A program made the position numbers and the translations under genes. A DNA stretch of 64,000 nucleotides. It comes from Actinomadura oligospora ATCC 43269. GTDB taxonomy: Bacteria; Actinomycetota; Actinomycetes; Streptosporangiales; Streptosporangiaceae. The notes under the pieces were generated by a model. It saw nothing but the letters and a program-made list of their open reading frames with translations, did not search any database and was not told where the DNA came from. Below, piece by piece: positions 1 through 9,002 of this stretch. Numbering within the stretch: the first letter of the stretch is position 1; every line of letters starts with the position of its first letter. The stretch spans positions 469,484 to 533,483 of the forward strand of contig NZ_JADG01000008.1 of assembly GCF_000518265.1 (NCBI RefSeq), in the 5' to 3' direction.

Positions 1-780
1 GCGGGCGCGCATCCGCCGCTGTGGGGCGTGGTGACGATCTACGCGCTGTCCGGCGTGGGCAGCGCGTACCAGCTGGCCGCGAACGCCGCGTTCGTCGCCG
101 CCGTCCCGGCGGAGGGACGGGCGCGGGCGTTCGGGCTCGCCCAGTCGGGAATCCTGGCCGGTCAGGGCGTCGGCATCCTGGTGGGCGGCGCCGCCGCGCA
201 GTACCTCGGCCCGGAGACCGTGGTCGCGCTCGCGGGCGTCCTCGGCCTGTCGGTCGCCGCGATGCTCACCCTCACCTGGAACCAGCTGCGCGGCTCGCTG
301 ATCTCCACGTCCCGGGAACGTCTCGGCATCCGCGAACCCCGCGAACCCTCAGGGGTCCAGCAGGAGGCCCCGGCCGTCCACGAGCCGTCCGTGGCGCACG
401 AGCCGCTCAACGGATCAGCCGGACGGGCCGGGCACAGCGTCCCCGAGGAGCTCGCGGGCAGCGGAGCGCGCGCGGTGCCCGAGGAGGCTTCGCTCGCCGC
501 AGCGCCCGTGGTCTGCGAAGGGCCCGAGGAGCTCGTGGAGCGCGAGGGGCCCGCTCAGCAGGCCGAGGCGGCTGCGGGGAGCGGGGCGGGGCCGGTGGCG
601 GGGGAGGTCACCGCCGGGGCGGAGAAGCCTGGCGGCGCTGAGGCGTCCGCGAGCACCGAACTGTCCGCGAGTGGCGAGGTGGCTGCGGGGGCTGAGGGTG
701 TTCGGGGTGGGGAGACGCGGGCGGGTGGGGTGCGGCCTGGACGGGCCGGGGGTGTCCGGCCGTCCGCGTCGCCGTCCTGA
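1..780 (+). CDS. MFS transporter, C-terminal part (cut by window start)
   Basis: The reading frame is open from base 1, so the gene begins upstream of the window. The visible part has hydrophobic helices typical of the last third of a major facilitator superfamily permease, including a glycine-rich stretch (SGILAGQGVGILVGG) and a final membrane helix ending near residue 95. The remaining ~155 residues are a hydrophilic, Glu/Ala/Gly-rich cytoplasmic tail with no recognisable domain. Such long disordered tails are unusual but not rare in actinomycete permeases. The substrate cannot be inferred. The family call is fairly safe; the exact role is unknown. Confidence 0.7.
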   Translation, partial: AGAHPPLWGVVTIYALSGVGSAYQLAANAAFVAAVPAEGRARAFGLAQSGILAGQGVGILVGGAAAQYLGPETVVALAGVLGLSVAAMLTLTWNQLRGSLISTSRERLGIREPREPSGVQQEAPAVHEPSVAHEPLNGSAGRAGHSVPEELAGSGARAVPEEASLAAAPVVCEGPEELVEREGPAQQAEAAAGSGAGPVAGEVTAGAEKPGGAEASASTELSASGEVAAGAEGVRGGETRAGGVRPGRAGGVRPSASPS

Positions 781-829
781 CGCGGGCGCACGGGTCCCGT
801 GGCCCTGGCGGTTCGCTCAGGGCGCGCGG

Positions 830-1156
830 TCACTGACGGGGCTTGTTGGCGTTGGCGAAGGTCTCCTTGGCCTTGTCCTTGGCCTTCTGGGCGGCGTCCT
901 GGACGGACGGGTTCTCCTTGGCCTTCTGGAACAGGTCCTCGGCGACCGACGACTCGGCGCCGTCCTCCGGCATGACCAGCCAGCCGATGATGTAGAGCGC
1001 GAGGCCCGCGCCGCCGAACAGGGTGAAGACGCCCAGGCCCAGCCGGACCAGGTTGGGGTCGACGCCCAGGTAGCGGCCGACGCCGGAGCACACCCCGGCG
1101 ATCATCTTGCCGTCGCGGGTCCGGCGGAGCTGCTTGGTGCCGTTCTGCGTGTCCAT
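830..1156 (-). CDS. PspC-domain membrane protein
   Basis: A 108-residue protein. An N-terminal PspC domain (LRRTRDGKMIAGVCSGVGRY) is followed by one membrane helix with the GLALYIIGWLVMPE signature, then a charged Lys/Ala-rich cytoplasmic tail. PspC proteins are linked to envelope-stress responses, and in actinomycetes they occur as stand-alone membrane proteins. I chose the ATG at 1156 because an AGAGGCAGGA-like ribosome-binding region precedes it. An in-frame upstream ATG at 1192 would add 12 residues. No operon partner is visible: the MFS gene converges on it and the acyl-CoA dehydrogenase diverges from it. Confidence 0.85.
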   Translation of the reverse strand: MDTQNGTKQLRRTRDGKMIAGVCSGVGRYLGVDPNLVRLGLGVFTLFGGAGLALYIIGWLVMPEDGAESSVAEDLFQKAKENPSVQDAAQKAKDKAKETFANANKPRQ

Positions 1157-1275
1157 ACTTAGATCCTGCCTCTCCAGGCCGTGCTCCGGCATCGGGATTC
1201 GCCCTGAACCGACCCTGAGAACGTCCCCGAGAAAAGGGCCGTCATACCCTTGCCGCGTCGTTTCGCCCCCGACGG

Positions 1276-2442
1276 ATGGGATGCCCGATGGACGTGCTGC
1301 GCGTGGACGACGGCCTCGACGGCGAGGAGCGGATGGTCCGGGACACCGTCCGCGCGTTCGTCGCGGAGAAGATCACCCCGCATCTGGCCCAGTGGTTCGA
1401 GGACGGCGTGTTCCCCGCCCGCGAACTGGCCCCTGAGCTGGGGAAACTCGGCCTGCTCGGGATGCGTCTGGACGGTTACGGGTGTGCCGGGGCGAGCGCC
1501 GTCGCGTACGGGGTGGCGTGCCGGGAGCTGGAGGCGGCCGACTCGGGGCTGCGCAGCTTCGTGTCCGTGCAGGGCTCGCTGGCGATGGCGGCGATCCACA
1601 AGTTCGGCTCGGAGGGGCAGAAGGCCGCGTGGCTGCCCCGGATGGCGGCGGGCGAGGCGATCGGCTGCTTCGGCCTCACCGAGCCCGACCGGGGCTCCGA
1701 TCCTGGCGACATGCGGACCCGGGCGCGCCGGGACGGCTCGGACTGGGTGCTCTCCGGCGCGAAGATGTGGATCACCAACGGCTCGATCGCGGACGTCGCG
1801 GTCGTGTGGGCCCAGGTCGAGGGCGAGGGGATCCGCGGGTTCCTCGTCCCGGCGGGGACGCCCGGGTTCGGCGCGTCCGACATCCACCGGAAGCTGTCGC
1901 TGCGCGCGTCGGTGACGTCCGAGCTGGTGCTGGACGAGGTGCGGTTGCCGGGCGATGCCGTCCTGCCGGGTGTGACCGGGCTGAAGGGGCCGCTGAGCTG
2001 CCTGTCCGAGGCGCGCTACGGGATCCTGTGGGGCGCCGTCGGCGCGGGGCGCGCCTGCTACGAGGCGGCCGTCGACTACGCGCGCACGCGCGAGCAGTTC
2101 GGCAAGCCGATCGGGGCGTTCCAGCTCACGCAGGAGAAACTGGCCTGGATGGAGGTCGCGCTGGGGCAGGCCGGGCTGGTCGCCCTGCACATCGGCCGCG
2201 CCAAGGACGCGGGGACGGTCACCCCGCAGCAGGTCTCGTTCGGCAAGCTCGCGAACGTCCGCGCCGCGATCGACGTCGCCCGCGAGGCCCGGACGATCCT
2301 CGGCGCGAACGGGATCACCCTCGAGTACCCGGTGATCAGGCACATGAACAACCTGGAGTCGGTGCTCACTTACGAGGGGACCCAGGAGGTGCACCTGCTG
2401 ACCCTCGGGAAGGCGATCACCGGCCTGGACGCCTTCCGCTGA
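1276..2442 (+). CDS. Acyl-CoA dehydrogenase, glutaryl-CoA dehydrogenase-like
   Basis: A 388-residue flavoenzyme of the acyl-CoA dehydrogenase family. The N-terminal helical domain, the middle beta domain (CFGLTEPDRGSDPGDM, then WITNGS) and the C-terminal helical domain are all present. The C-terminus carries RHMNNLESVLTYEGTQEVH, whose Glu aligns with the catalytic base of glutaryl-CoA dehydrogenase; ARYGILWGAVGAG and REQFGKPIGAFQL also fit that subfamily. It probably oxidises glutaryl-CoA (lysine/tryptophan breakdown) or a similar acyl-CoA using FAD and passes electrons to ETF. An in-frame ATG at 1288 is an alternative start. The enzyme family is certain; the substrate is inferred from similarity. 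Confidence 0.88.
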   Translation: MGCPMDVLRVDDGLDGEERMVRDTVRAFVAEKITPHLAQWFEDGVFPARELAPELGKLGLLGMRLDGYGCAGASAVAYGVACRELEAADSGLRSFVSVQGSLAMAAIHKFGSEGQKAAWLPRMAAGEAIGCFGLTEPDRGSDPGDMRTRARRDGSDWVLSGAKMWITNGSIADVAVVWAQVEGEGIRGFLVPAGTPGFGASDIHRKLSLRASVTSELVLDEVRLPGDAVLPGVTGLKGPLSCLSEARYGILWGAVGAGRACYEAAVDYARTREQFGKPIGAFQLTQEKLAWMEVALGQAGLVALHIGRAKDAGTVTPQQVSFGKLANVRAAIDVAREARTILGANGITLEYPVIRHMNNLESVLTYEGTQEVHLLTLGKAITGLDAFR

Positions 2443-2580
2443 CGGGCGAACGGGCCTGTCGATCTTTCGGGTGAGCACGATCACCGTGTAGCAAAGCTTA
2501 AAGTCGTGCTGAAGGGTAACTTGCTGGACGGCCCGGACGCGGGCTCGGCAGACTCTGTTGGCCCAGGTCGGTCGGCCTAG

Positions 2581-3636
<1,056 letters not shown>

Positions 3637-3655
3637 GACCCGCCCGCATCACGAC

Positions 3656-3682
3656 ACCGGCCCGTCGCCTCGGCGGGCCGGT
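3656..3682. terminator. Hairpin between convergent asd and DUF2277 genes
   Basis: A 9-bp perfect stem (ACCGGCCCG / CGGGCCGGT) closes a 9-nt loop 20 bases after the asd stop. It lies between two converging genes, so it could terminate both. No long U-tract follows, as is common in high-GC actinomycetes. Confidence 0.55.
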
Positions 3683-3715
3683 TCGCCGTTCCGGGCCGGT
3701 CGGGCGGCGCGGCGG

Positions 3716-3931
3716 TCAGGTCCTGGCGCCCCGGACCTCCAGGGTGTCGAGGAGGGCGGTGCTGGCGCGGGTGATCTCCTCGACGGCGCGGTCGAACGCC
3801 TCGGCGTTGTGCGCGGCGGGCGCGCGGAACCCCGAGATCTTCCGGACGAACTGGAGCGCCGCCGCGCGCACGTCGTCCTCGGTGACGTCCTCGGCGTACG
3901 GCGGGCGGAGCGTCTTGATGCTGCGGCACAT
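3716..3931 (-). CDS. DUF2277 family protein
   Basis: A 71-residue protein matching the small conserved DUF2277 family. It begins MCRSIKTLRPP and contains the typical RKISGFRAPAAHNAEAFDRA core. Family members are widespread in actinobacteria and have no established function. The ATG at 3931 gives the family's usual N-terminus; an in-frame ATG at 3949 would add only six residues. The gene stands alone, convergent with asd and divergent from the cyclophilin gene. Confidence 0.85.
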   Translation of the reverse strand: MCRSIKTLRPPYAEDVTEDDVRAAALQFVRKISGFRAPAAHNAEAFDRAVEEITRASTALLDTLEVRGART

Positions 3932-4019
3932 ACCTCCATGGTGACCCACGCGTCCGACATTTGATTTCGTGGGCGTCCGCCGATTGCCCGCCGACCAAGA
4001 TGATCTTTAGGTTGGCGGC

Positions 4020-4709
4020 ATGAGAATGCGCCGGATGTTCCCCGTCCTGACCGCCGCCACCGCCGTCGCCGGTGCGGTGGCCTTCGCCCCGTCCGCCGCG
4101 AACGCCGCCGCCCCCGCCAAGGCGCCGGCCCCGAAGGCGCGCCAGGCCCACTGCGTCTTCACCCCGACGCCCGACAACCCGGCGGCCAAGCCCGTCCACC
4201 CGCCGAAGGCGAAGGCCCGCGCGCACGGCACGGTGGACGTCCGGATCGTCACCAACCACGGCGAGGTCCGGATCCGCATGGACCGCCGGAACGCGCCCTG
4301 CGCGGTGGAGAACTTCGTGAGCCTGACCAGGCAGAGGTTCTACGACCGCACGCAGTGCTGGCGGCTGACCAACTCCGAGCGGCTCGGCGTCCTGCAGTGC
4401 GGCGACATCTACCGCGCCGAGGAGGGCGGGCCGGGCTACAAGTTCGACGACGAGCTGACCGGCAAGGAGACCTACCCGCGCGGCACGGTCGCGATGGGCA
4501 ACTGGGGCCCGGACACCAACGGCAGCCAGTTCTTCATCGTCCACACGCACGCGAACATCCCGCCCGCGTACACCGTCCTCGGGACGGTCACCAGGGGCAT
4601 GAACGTCCTGGACGAGATCGCCGCGGGCGGCATCATCCCGCAGTCCGGCCCGCAGGACGGCCTGCCGAAGCACCCGGTGAAGATCCTCCGGGTGACCGCG
4701 CACGGCTGA
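4020..4709 (+). CDS. Secreted cyclophilin-type peptidyl-prolyl isomerase
   Basis: A 229-residue protein with a Sec-type signal peptide (basic MRMRRM start, hydrophobic core, Ala-rich cleavage region near residue 30), a short Ala/Lys/Pro linker and a cyclophilin domain from about residue 75. Cyclophilin signatures include ENFVSLTRQRFYD, NGSQFFIVH and YTVLGTV; the last two line the proline-isomerase pocket. It probably assists folding of exported proteins outside the membrane. Catalytic residues look mostly conserved, but the region around DRTQCWRL differs from the usual F-H-R-V pattern, so activity is likely but not assured. Confidence 0.88.
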   Translation: MRMRRMFPVLTAATAVAGAVAFAPSAANAAAPAKAPAPKARQAHCVFTPTPDNPAAKPVHPPKAKARAHGTVDVRIVTNHGEVRIRMDRRNAPCAVENFVSLTRQRFYDRTQCWRLTNSERLGVLQCGDIYRAEEGGPGYKFDDELTGKETYPRGTVAMGNWGPDTNGSQFFIVHTHANIPPAYTVLGTVTRGMNVLDEIAAGGIIPQSGPQDGLPKHPVKILRVTAHG

Positions 4710-4722
4710 TCGAGACGGATAC

Positions 4723-4758
4723 GGGGCGGGCCGGTGACGTCACATCCCGGTCCGCCCC
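4723..4758 (+). terminator. Hairpin after the cyclophilin gene
   Basis: The arms GGGGCGGGCCGG and CCGGTCCGCCCC pair over 12 positions with one G-T mismatch, around a 12-nt loop that itself contains TGACGTCA. The hairpin lies 13 bases after the cyclophilin stop and about 45 bases before the next start. Confidence 0.5.
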
Positions 4759-4803
4759 GCCGTCATTACTGTGGACGCGGAAAACCGATCTTGAGGAGCT
4801 CCG

Positions 4804-5556
4804 ATGACCGCCCATGACGACCGGGCCGCACGGCTGCGCGAGCTGCACCGTCCCGGCGACCCGCTGATGCTGCCCAACGTGTGGGACGCCGCGAGCGCGC
4901 GGGTCGTCGCGGACGCCGGGTACCCGGCGCTCGCGACCGCCAGCGCCGCCGTGTCGGCGATGCTCGGCTACGAGGACCACCAGGGCGCTCCGATGGAGGA
5001 GATGTTCGCGGCCGCCGCCCGGGTCGTCCGGGTCGCCGGGGACCTCCCCGTCACCGTGGACGCCGAGGCCGGATACGGCCTCCCGGCCGCCGACCTGGTC
5101 GCGCGCCTGGCCGGGATCGGCGCGGTCGGCTGCAACCTGGAGGACACCGATCCTGCCGCGGGCGTCCTGGTCGACGCGTCCGTCCAGGTGGACTATCTGG
5201 CGGCGATGCGCGAGGCCGCCGATGCCAACGGCACCGACCTGGTGATCAACGCTCGGGTGGACGTGTTCCTCGGCAAGGGCGAGGTGACTCCGGAGATGAT
5301 CGACGCCGCCCTCGACCGGGGCCGCCGCTACCTGGAGGCGGGCGCCGACGCGGTCTACCCGATCCTCGTCCGGGACGAGACCGCGATCGCGACCCTCGTC
5401 AAGGAGCTCCCGGGCCCGGTCAACATCCTGTGCCTGCCCGGCCTGGAGGTGTCCCGCCTCGCCGAGCTGGGCGTCGCGCGCATCTCGTGGGGCCCGCAGC
5501 CTCACCACCACGCTATGGCCGCCCTCAAGGACTACGCCAGCGCCCTGCGTCCCTGA
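4804..5556 (+). CDS. Isocitrate lyase/PEP mutase family protein
   Basis: A 250-residue TIM-barrel enzyme of the PEP mutase/isocitrate lyase superfamily. The N-terminal LPNVWDAASARV segment and the VTVDAEAGYG motif are typical of the oxaloacetate-decarboxylase-like or 2-methylisocitrate-lyase-like branch. GCNLEDTDP continues the metal-binding region, and LVINARVDVFL matches the substrate loop. Members cleave or form C-C or P-C bonds next to a carboxylate. The canonical KKCGH catalytic motif of true isocitrate lyases is absent, so the exact reaction is unknown. GAGGAGCTCC directly upstream is a good ribosome-binding site. Confidence 0.85.
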   Translation: MTAHDDRAARLRELHRPGDPLMLPNVWDAASARVVADAGYPALATASAAVSAMLGYEDHQGAPMEEMFAAAARVVRVAGDLPVTVDAEAGYGLPAADLVARLAGIGAVGCNLEDTDPAAGVLVDASVQVDYLAAMREAADANGTDLVINARVDVFLGKGEVTPEMIDAALDRGRRYLEAGADAVYPILVRDETAIATLVKELPGPVNILCLPGLEVSRLAELGVARISWGPQPHHHAMAALKDYASALRP

Positions 5557-5609
5557 TCAGTAAGGACGAGGTCCGTCCGGCCGGGTGCGCGGCCGGGCGG
5601 TCTCCCCGG

Positions 5610-6092
5610 TCAGGGGCGGACGGTGAGCCAGAGGCCCGCGGCCGAGGCGTCGCGCTGGAACCTGAGGTGCCAGCAGCCCGCGCTCGGGAAGCGGTAGACC
5701 AGCGTCCACTCGTCTCCCGGACGGTCGTAGGCGCCGCCGCCCGGTGACGGACCGGAGAGCGGCGGGAGATCGGACACTCCTGGGCCGCGCGCGTGGAGCC
5801 GCAGGACGCCGTGTCCGGTGACGCGCAAGGTGAAGCGGACGCTGCGGCCCGCTTTGAAGGGGGTCTGGTCGGCCAGGGCCCAGAGGGTCGCGTTGCGTCC
5901 GGTTCCCTCGATTTCGGGCTGACCGTGCCAGTCGCCGACCTGGGAGCCCGGTTTGCAGCCGCGATGGGAGTCCACGGTGACGACCCCGACCGGCTTGATG
6001 GACGAGCTGACGGCTCCGTGCGCGCACGCGCCGAGCGTCGCGACCGCGCATGCCAGGCCCGCGCCCGCCGCGACGACGGTGCTCCTCATCAC
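5610..6092 (-). CDS. Predicted lipoprotein, unknown function
   Basis: A 160-residue protein with a short signal peptide ending in a lipobox (ATLGAC), so the mature N-terminal cysteine would be lipidated and anchored outside the membrane. The rest has no recognised domain; a beta-rich core (VRFTLRVTGHGVLRLHARG, then WTLVYRFPSAGCWHLRF) resembles a small immunoglobulin-like or beta-sandwich fold. The first codon counted is GTG and the second is ATG (6089), which is an equally good start. It converges on the PEP-mutase-like gene. Confidence 0.7.
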   Translation of the reverse strand: MMRSTVVAAGAGLACAVATLGACAHGAVSSSIKPVGVVTVDSHRGCKPGSQVGDWHGQPEIEGTGRNATLWALADQTPFKAGRSVRFTLRVTGHGVLRLHARGPGVSDLPPLSGPSPGGGAYDRPGDEWTLVYRFPSAGCWHLRFQRDASAAGLWLTVRP

Positions 6093-6334
6093 GTCTCGCC
6101 CCCGCTCGACGCTGTGTGACCCCTTTCACATCACTGTCCGGCACCGGCGTGTGTGCGTCCACCCTCGCGCCAACGCGGTGTACCCGTCGGGCCACACCAG
6201 GCCGAACCGCGAACCGCACGCGGGCGTCCAACAGACCCAGCCCTCACACGGTCTGGTGGCGGACGATCTCGTCCTGCCATGACGGCAGCCTGACCGGCGC
6301 CCCCAGGCGGACTGGGGACGCCGGTGCGGCCGTG

Positions 6335-6688
6335 CTAGCCGGAGACTTCCTCGATCACGGAGACGCCTCGGGAGGCGTGTGGGCCGTAGCGTTCCCACTC
6401 CTCGCGGAGGCGGACGCGGCCGTCCGGGAGGAGTTCGGGTGTGGAGCGGACCCGGCCGCTGACCACCGTCGCGTCCGCGAGGACCTGGCAGTACGCGAGG
6501 TCCAGGCTGTCGTCGTCGGTGCGGCGGCCGACCAGGTAGCCGCGGACGACGCGTCCGCCGTCGAAGTCGGCCCAGACGGTGTCGCCGTCCTGGTGGTAGC
6601 GGCCGACCGGGACGTCCCCGGCGGACGCCGTCTCCACCGCCGACGAGCGGAACACCCGGCCCTCGTAGTCGATCCGCACGGAGCTCAC
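6335..6688 (-). CDS. Small protein of the type often labelled 'N-acetylglutamate synthase'
   Basis: A 117-residue protein, the last gene of the putative hydrazine operon. It begins at a GTG that overlaps the stop of the upstream monooxygenase (GTGA), so translation is probably coupled. The sequence (RIDYEGRVFRSS ... LADATVVSGRVRSTPELLPDGRVRLREEWE) matches a common small beta-barrel-like family that databases tend to call N-acetylglutamate synthase, with little support for that activity. It lacks a GNAT acetyl-CoA motif. It may be an accessory or ligand-binding protein in the pathway, or unrelated. Confidence 0.75.
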   Translation of the reverse strand: MSSVRIDYEGRVFRSSAVETASAGDVPVGRYHQDGDTVWADFDGGRVVRGYLVGRRTDDDSLDLAYCQVLADATVVSGRVRSTPELLPDGRVRLREEWERYGPHASRGVSVIEEVSG

Positions 6689-7953
6689 CCCCAGACCACG
6701 CTGGGCGCGGCGTCGCGGACGGTGTAGACCTCCCGTTCGAACAGCGAGTTGATGATCGTCGCGGCGCGGACCGGGAGCAGCGTCAGGTTCGCGTCCGCGA
6801 CGCCGTGCGTGAACCGGGCCCGGTTCTGCACGAAGATCTTGTTGCGGTCGGAGCCCTTCCAGCGCAGCGAGTAGTCCGAGTCGACGATCATCTCGCCCGC
6901 GTCGTCGTGGTCGATGAGGTCGGTCAGGGACGGCGCGAGCGGCGTCGGGGCGTTGGCGCGGCCGGTGGCGAGGACGACGTACTTCGCGGGCACCCTCTCG
7001 TGTCCGGTCGGGGACGTCGCCGACAGGACGAACCTGTCGCCGTCGCGCTCGGCGGACGTGACGTCCCGGCCGGGCCGCATGGTCAGCGGGTACCGGTCGA
7101 GGCGCAGCATCCCGTCGTAGTTGGCCTGGTAGATGGACTGGAGCGCGCCCGGCGTGATCGCGTCGCCGGTGAGCGTCTGGCCCTCGACGAGCCGCCGCCG
7201 GGTCTCCCGCGTGACCTGCTGGAGGAACTCGACGTAGGCGGGACGGTAGAAGTCGTTGGCGGGCGGGGAGTCGTCCATCGGCTGGAACCAGGGACGGCGG
7301 CCGAGCCAGGTGATGTCGGTGAAGCCGTGCCCGAGCAGTTCGAGCACGCACTCGGCGCCGGTCTGGCCGCCGCCGATGACCGAGACGGGCGCGTCGCGGT
7401 CCATGCCGGGCAGCCGCGCGGCCAGCTCCTCGGGGACGAACGCGTCGTCCCCGACGATTCCGGACAGGCCCGCCGGGACGGACGGGACGCTGCCCAGTCC
7501 GAGGACGAGGTGGTCGGAGCGGGCGATCGTCCGTCCGTCGCTCTCGTAGGAGAAGCCGACACCCTCCTCGAAGCCGATCTCGTCGACGGAGACGCCGTAC
7601 CGGATCCCGTCGATCTGCTCGCTCGCCCACTTCAGGTAGCGCTGGTACTCGCGCCGCGGGATGACGTTGTACTGGGCGTTGATGAGCGCGTAGATCCGTC
7701 CGGACGAGACGAGGTAGTTGACGAACGACAGCCGGTGGGTGGGGTCGACGAGCGAGACCAGGTCCTTGAGCCACGACGTCTGCATCCGGACGCCGGACAG
7801 CAGCAGCTGCGGGTGCCAGGTCGGGACGGGACGGCGCTCCAGCAGGACCAGCCGGTGCGGCGCGACGGCCTCGAACAGCGCGGCCAGGCTCAGGTTCGCC
7901 GGGCCCGCGCCGACGCCGACGGTGTGGTGGTGGGGGATGTCGAACTCGGACAT
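6685..7953 (-). CDS. FAD-dependent L-lysine/L-ornithine N-monooxygenase (SidA/IucD/PvdA family)
   Basis: A 422-residue class B flavoprotein that hydroxylates the side-chain amine of lysine or ornithine with NADPH and O2. The FAD-binding GVGAGPAN is at residues 13-20, the NADPH-binding GGGQTGAE at 194-201, and the ATG motif at 329-331 is ATGR rather than the usual ATGY; the C-terminus has the LTLLPVRAATIINSL signature. TTGGAGG eight bases ahead supports the ATG at 7953; an ATG at 7977 that overlaps the upstream stop (ATGA) would add eight residues. In this operon I infer that it makes the N-hydroxy amino acid used for N-N bond formation, as Spb38 and Tri26 do. Lysine versus ornithine cannot be decided by eye. 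Confidence 0.92.
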   Translation of the reverse strand: MSEFDIPHHHTVGVGAGPANLSLAALFEAVAPHRLVLLERRPVPTWHPQLLLSGVRMQTSWLKDLVSLVDPTHRLSFVNYLVSSGRIYALINAQYNVIPRREYQRYLKWASEQIDGIRYGVSVDEIGFEEGVGFSYESDGRTIARSDHLVLGLGSVPSVPAGLSGIVGDDAFVPEELAARLPGMDRDAPVSVIGGGQTGAECVLELLGHGFTDITWLGRRPWFQPMDDSPPANDFYRPAYVEFLQQVTRETRRRLVEGQTLTGDAITPGALQSIYQANYDGMLRLDRYPLTMRPGRDVTSAERDGDRFVLSATSPTGHERVPAKYVVLATGRANAPTPLAPSLTDLIDHDDAGEMIVDSDYSLRWKGSDRNKIFVQNRARFTHGVADANLTLLPVRAATIINSLFEREVYTVRDAAPSVVWG

Positions 7954-7973
7954 GGGCAGTGCCTCCAAGAGGG

Positions 7974-9002
7974 TCATGCGGGGGTGCGGAGCCGCAGAAG
8001 CTCTTCGGCGGCGGTGCGGGACGCGGCGAGGGCGGTCTTCGCCGCGCCGCCGCTGCCGCCGGTGAAGGTCGACAGGCGCGCGGACGCGCCGGAGACCGGC
8101 CGGAGCCGCAGGCCGGGGTCGGGGTGGTAGCAGTCGGCGGCGACGACGGTCCGGAGGGCCGGGCCGAGCCGCAGCCCGGGGAAGGTGACCCGGGCCAGCG
8201 CGGACGCGGCGTGCGCGAGCGCCGGTTCGGGCCGCCGGTCGTCGGGGTCGACGTCGTAGCGGTCGCTGGGCACGCCGAGCAGCACGCCGTCGCCGTGGGG
8301 ACGTCCGTAGAGGCTGGTCGTCTCGTCCACGAAGACGCGTGCGGGCGGGACCGCGGCGGCGTGCACGGTGTACTGGACGCGCTTGGTGCGCAGGCCGTCG
8401 CAGGGCAGGCCGAACCGCGTGAGCAGGCCGGGCGTCCACGGCCCGGCGGCCACGACGACCTGGTCGAACGTGGTGCGCGCCGCGCCGTGGTGCAGGGTGA
8501 GCGAGCCGTCCGGCTCCTCGGTGAGGCCGGTGACGGGCGTGGTCGTGCGGCGTCCGCCGATCCTCAGCAGGTCCGCGACGATCTCGCGGCGCAGCGCGCC
8601 CGGCGAGATGTGCCCGGCGCGCCGCTCGACGACCGCGGGCGGACGGTCCGGGAAGCCGGGCGCGTCGGCGAGGACGGCCGAGCCGGGCAGCGCCGCGCAG
8701 ATCGCGGCCAGGTCGGACGGCAGCGGCGGCGGTCCCGACCGGACGTACACCGAGCCGGTCTCCCGGTACTCGGCCCAGCCGCGCAGCAGGCGGCTGCCGT
8801 ACAGCTCGGCGAGCGACGCCGTCGCCTGGACGCGCAGCACGGCCTCGGGCTCGAACCCGCGGACGATCCCGCCGGACGCGGCGGTCGCGTCGGCGGGCTC
8901 GGGCGGGCCCGCCAGCTCGACCTCGGCGGACCGGTCGGCGAGGCGGATCCGCCAGGCGAGCAGCGCGCCGGCGAGTCCCGCGCCGACCACGCAGATCCTC
9001 AT
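7974..9002 (-). CDS. FAD-dependent oxidoreductase, D-amino-acid-oxidase family
   Basis: A 342-residue DAO-fold flavoenzyme. The N-terminal dinucleotide-binding motif is RICVVGAGLAGALLAWRI, and the C-terminal FAD segment is STFTGGSGGAAKTALAAS. Its ATG overlaps the upstream stop (ATGA). In the s56-p1 and triacsin pathways, DAO-family partners (Spb39, Tri27) oxidatively cleave the lysine-derived hydrazine to release hydrazinoacetic acid. The same gene set and order here make that role likely, though the sequence alone only shows an amine-oxidising flavoprotein. It is not expected to be a catabolic D-amino-acid oxidase, given its place between two N-N pathway genes. Confidence 0.88.
   Translation of the reverse strand: MRICVVGAGLAGALLAWRIRLADRSAEVELAGPPEPADATAASGGIVRGFEPEAVLRVQATASLAELYGSRLLRGWAEYRETGSVYVRSGPPPLPSDLAAICAALPGSAVLADAPGFPDRPPAVVERRAGHISPGALRREIVADLLRIGGRRTTTPVTGLTEEPDGSLTLHHGAARTTFDQVVVAAGPWTPGLLTRFGLPCDGLRTKRVQYTVHAAAVPPARVFVDETTSLYGRPHGDGVLLGVPSDRYDVDPDDRRPEPALAHAASALARVTFPGLRLGPALRTVVAADCYHPDPGLRLRPVSGASARLSTFTGGSGGAAKTALAASRTAAEELLRLRTPA

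Noticed and set aside
6685..7953. A siderophore (aerobactin- or ornithine-hydroxamate-type) cluster
   Set aside because: The N-monooxygenase could suggest it, but there is no IucA/IucC synthetase, NRPS, formyl- or acyltransferase, or iron-uptake gene nearby, whereas the cupin/MetRS/DAO set fits N-N formation.
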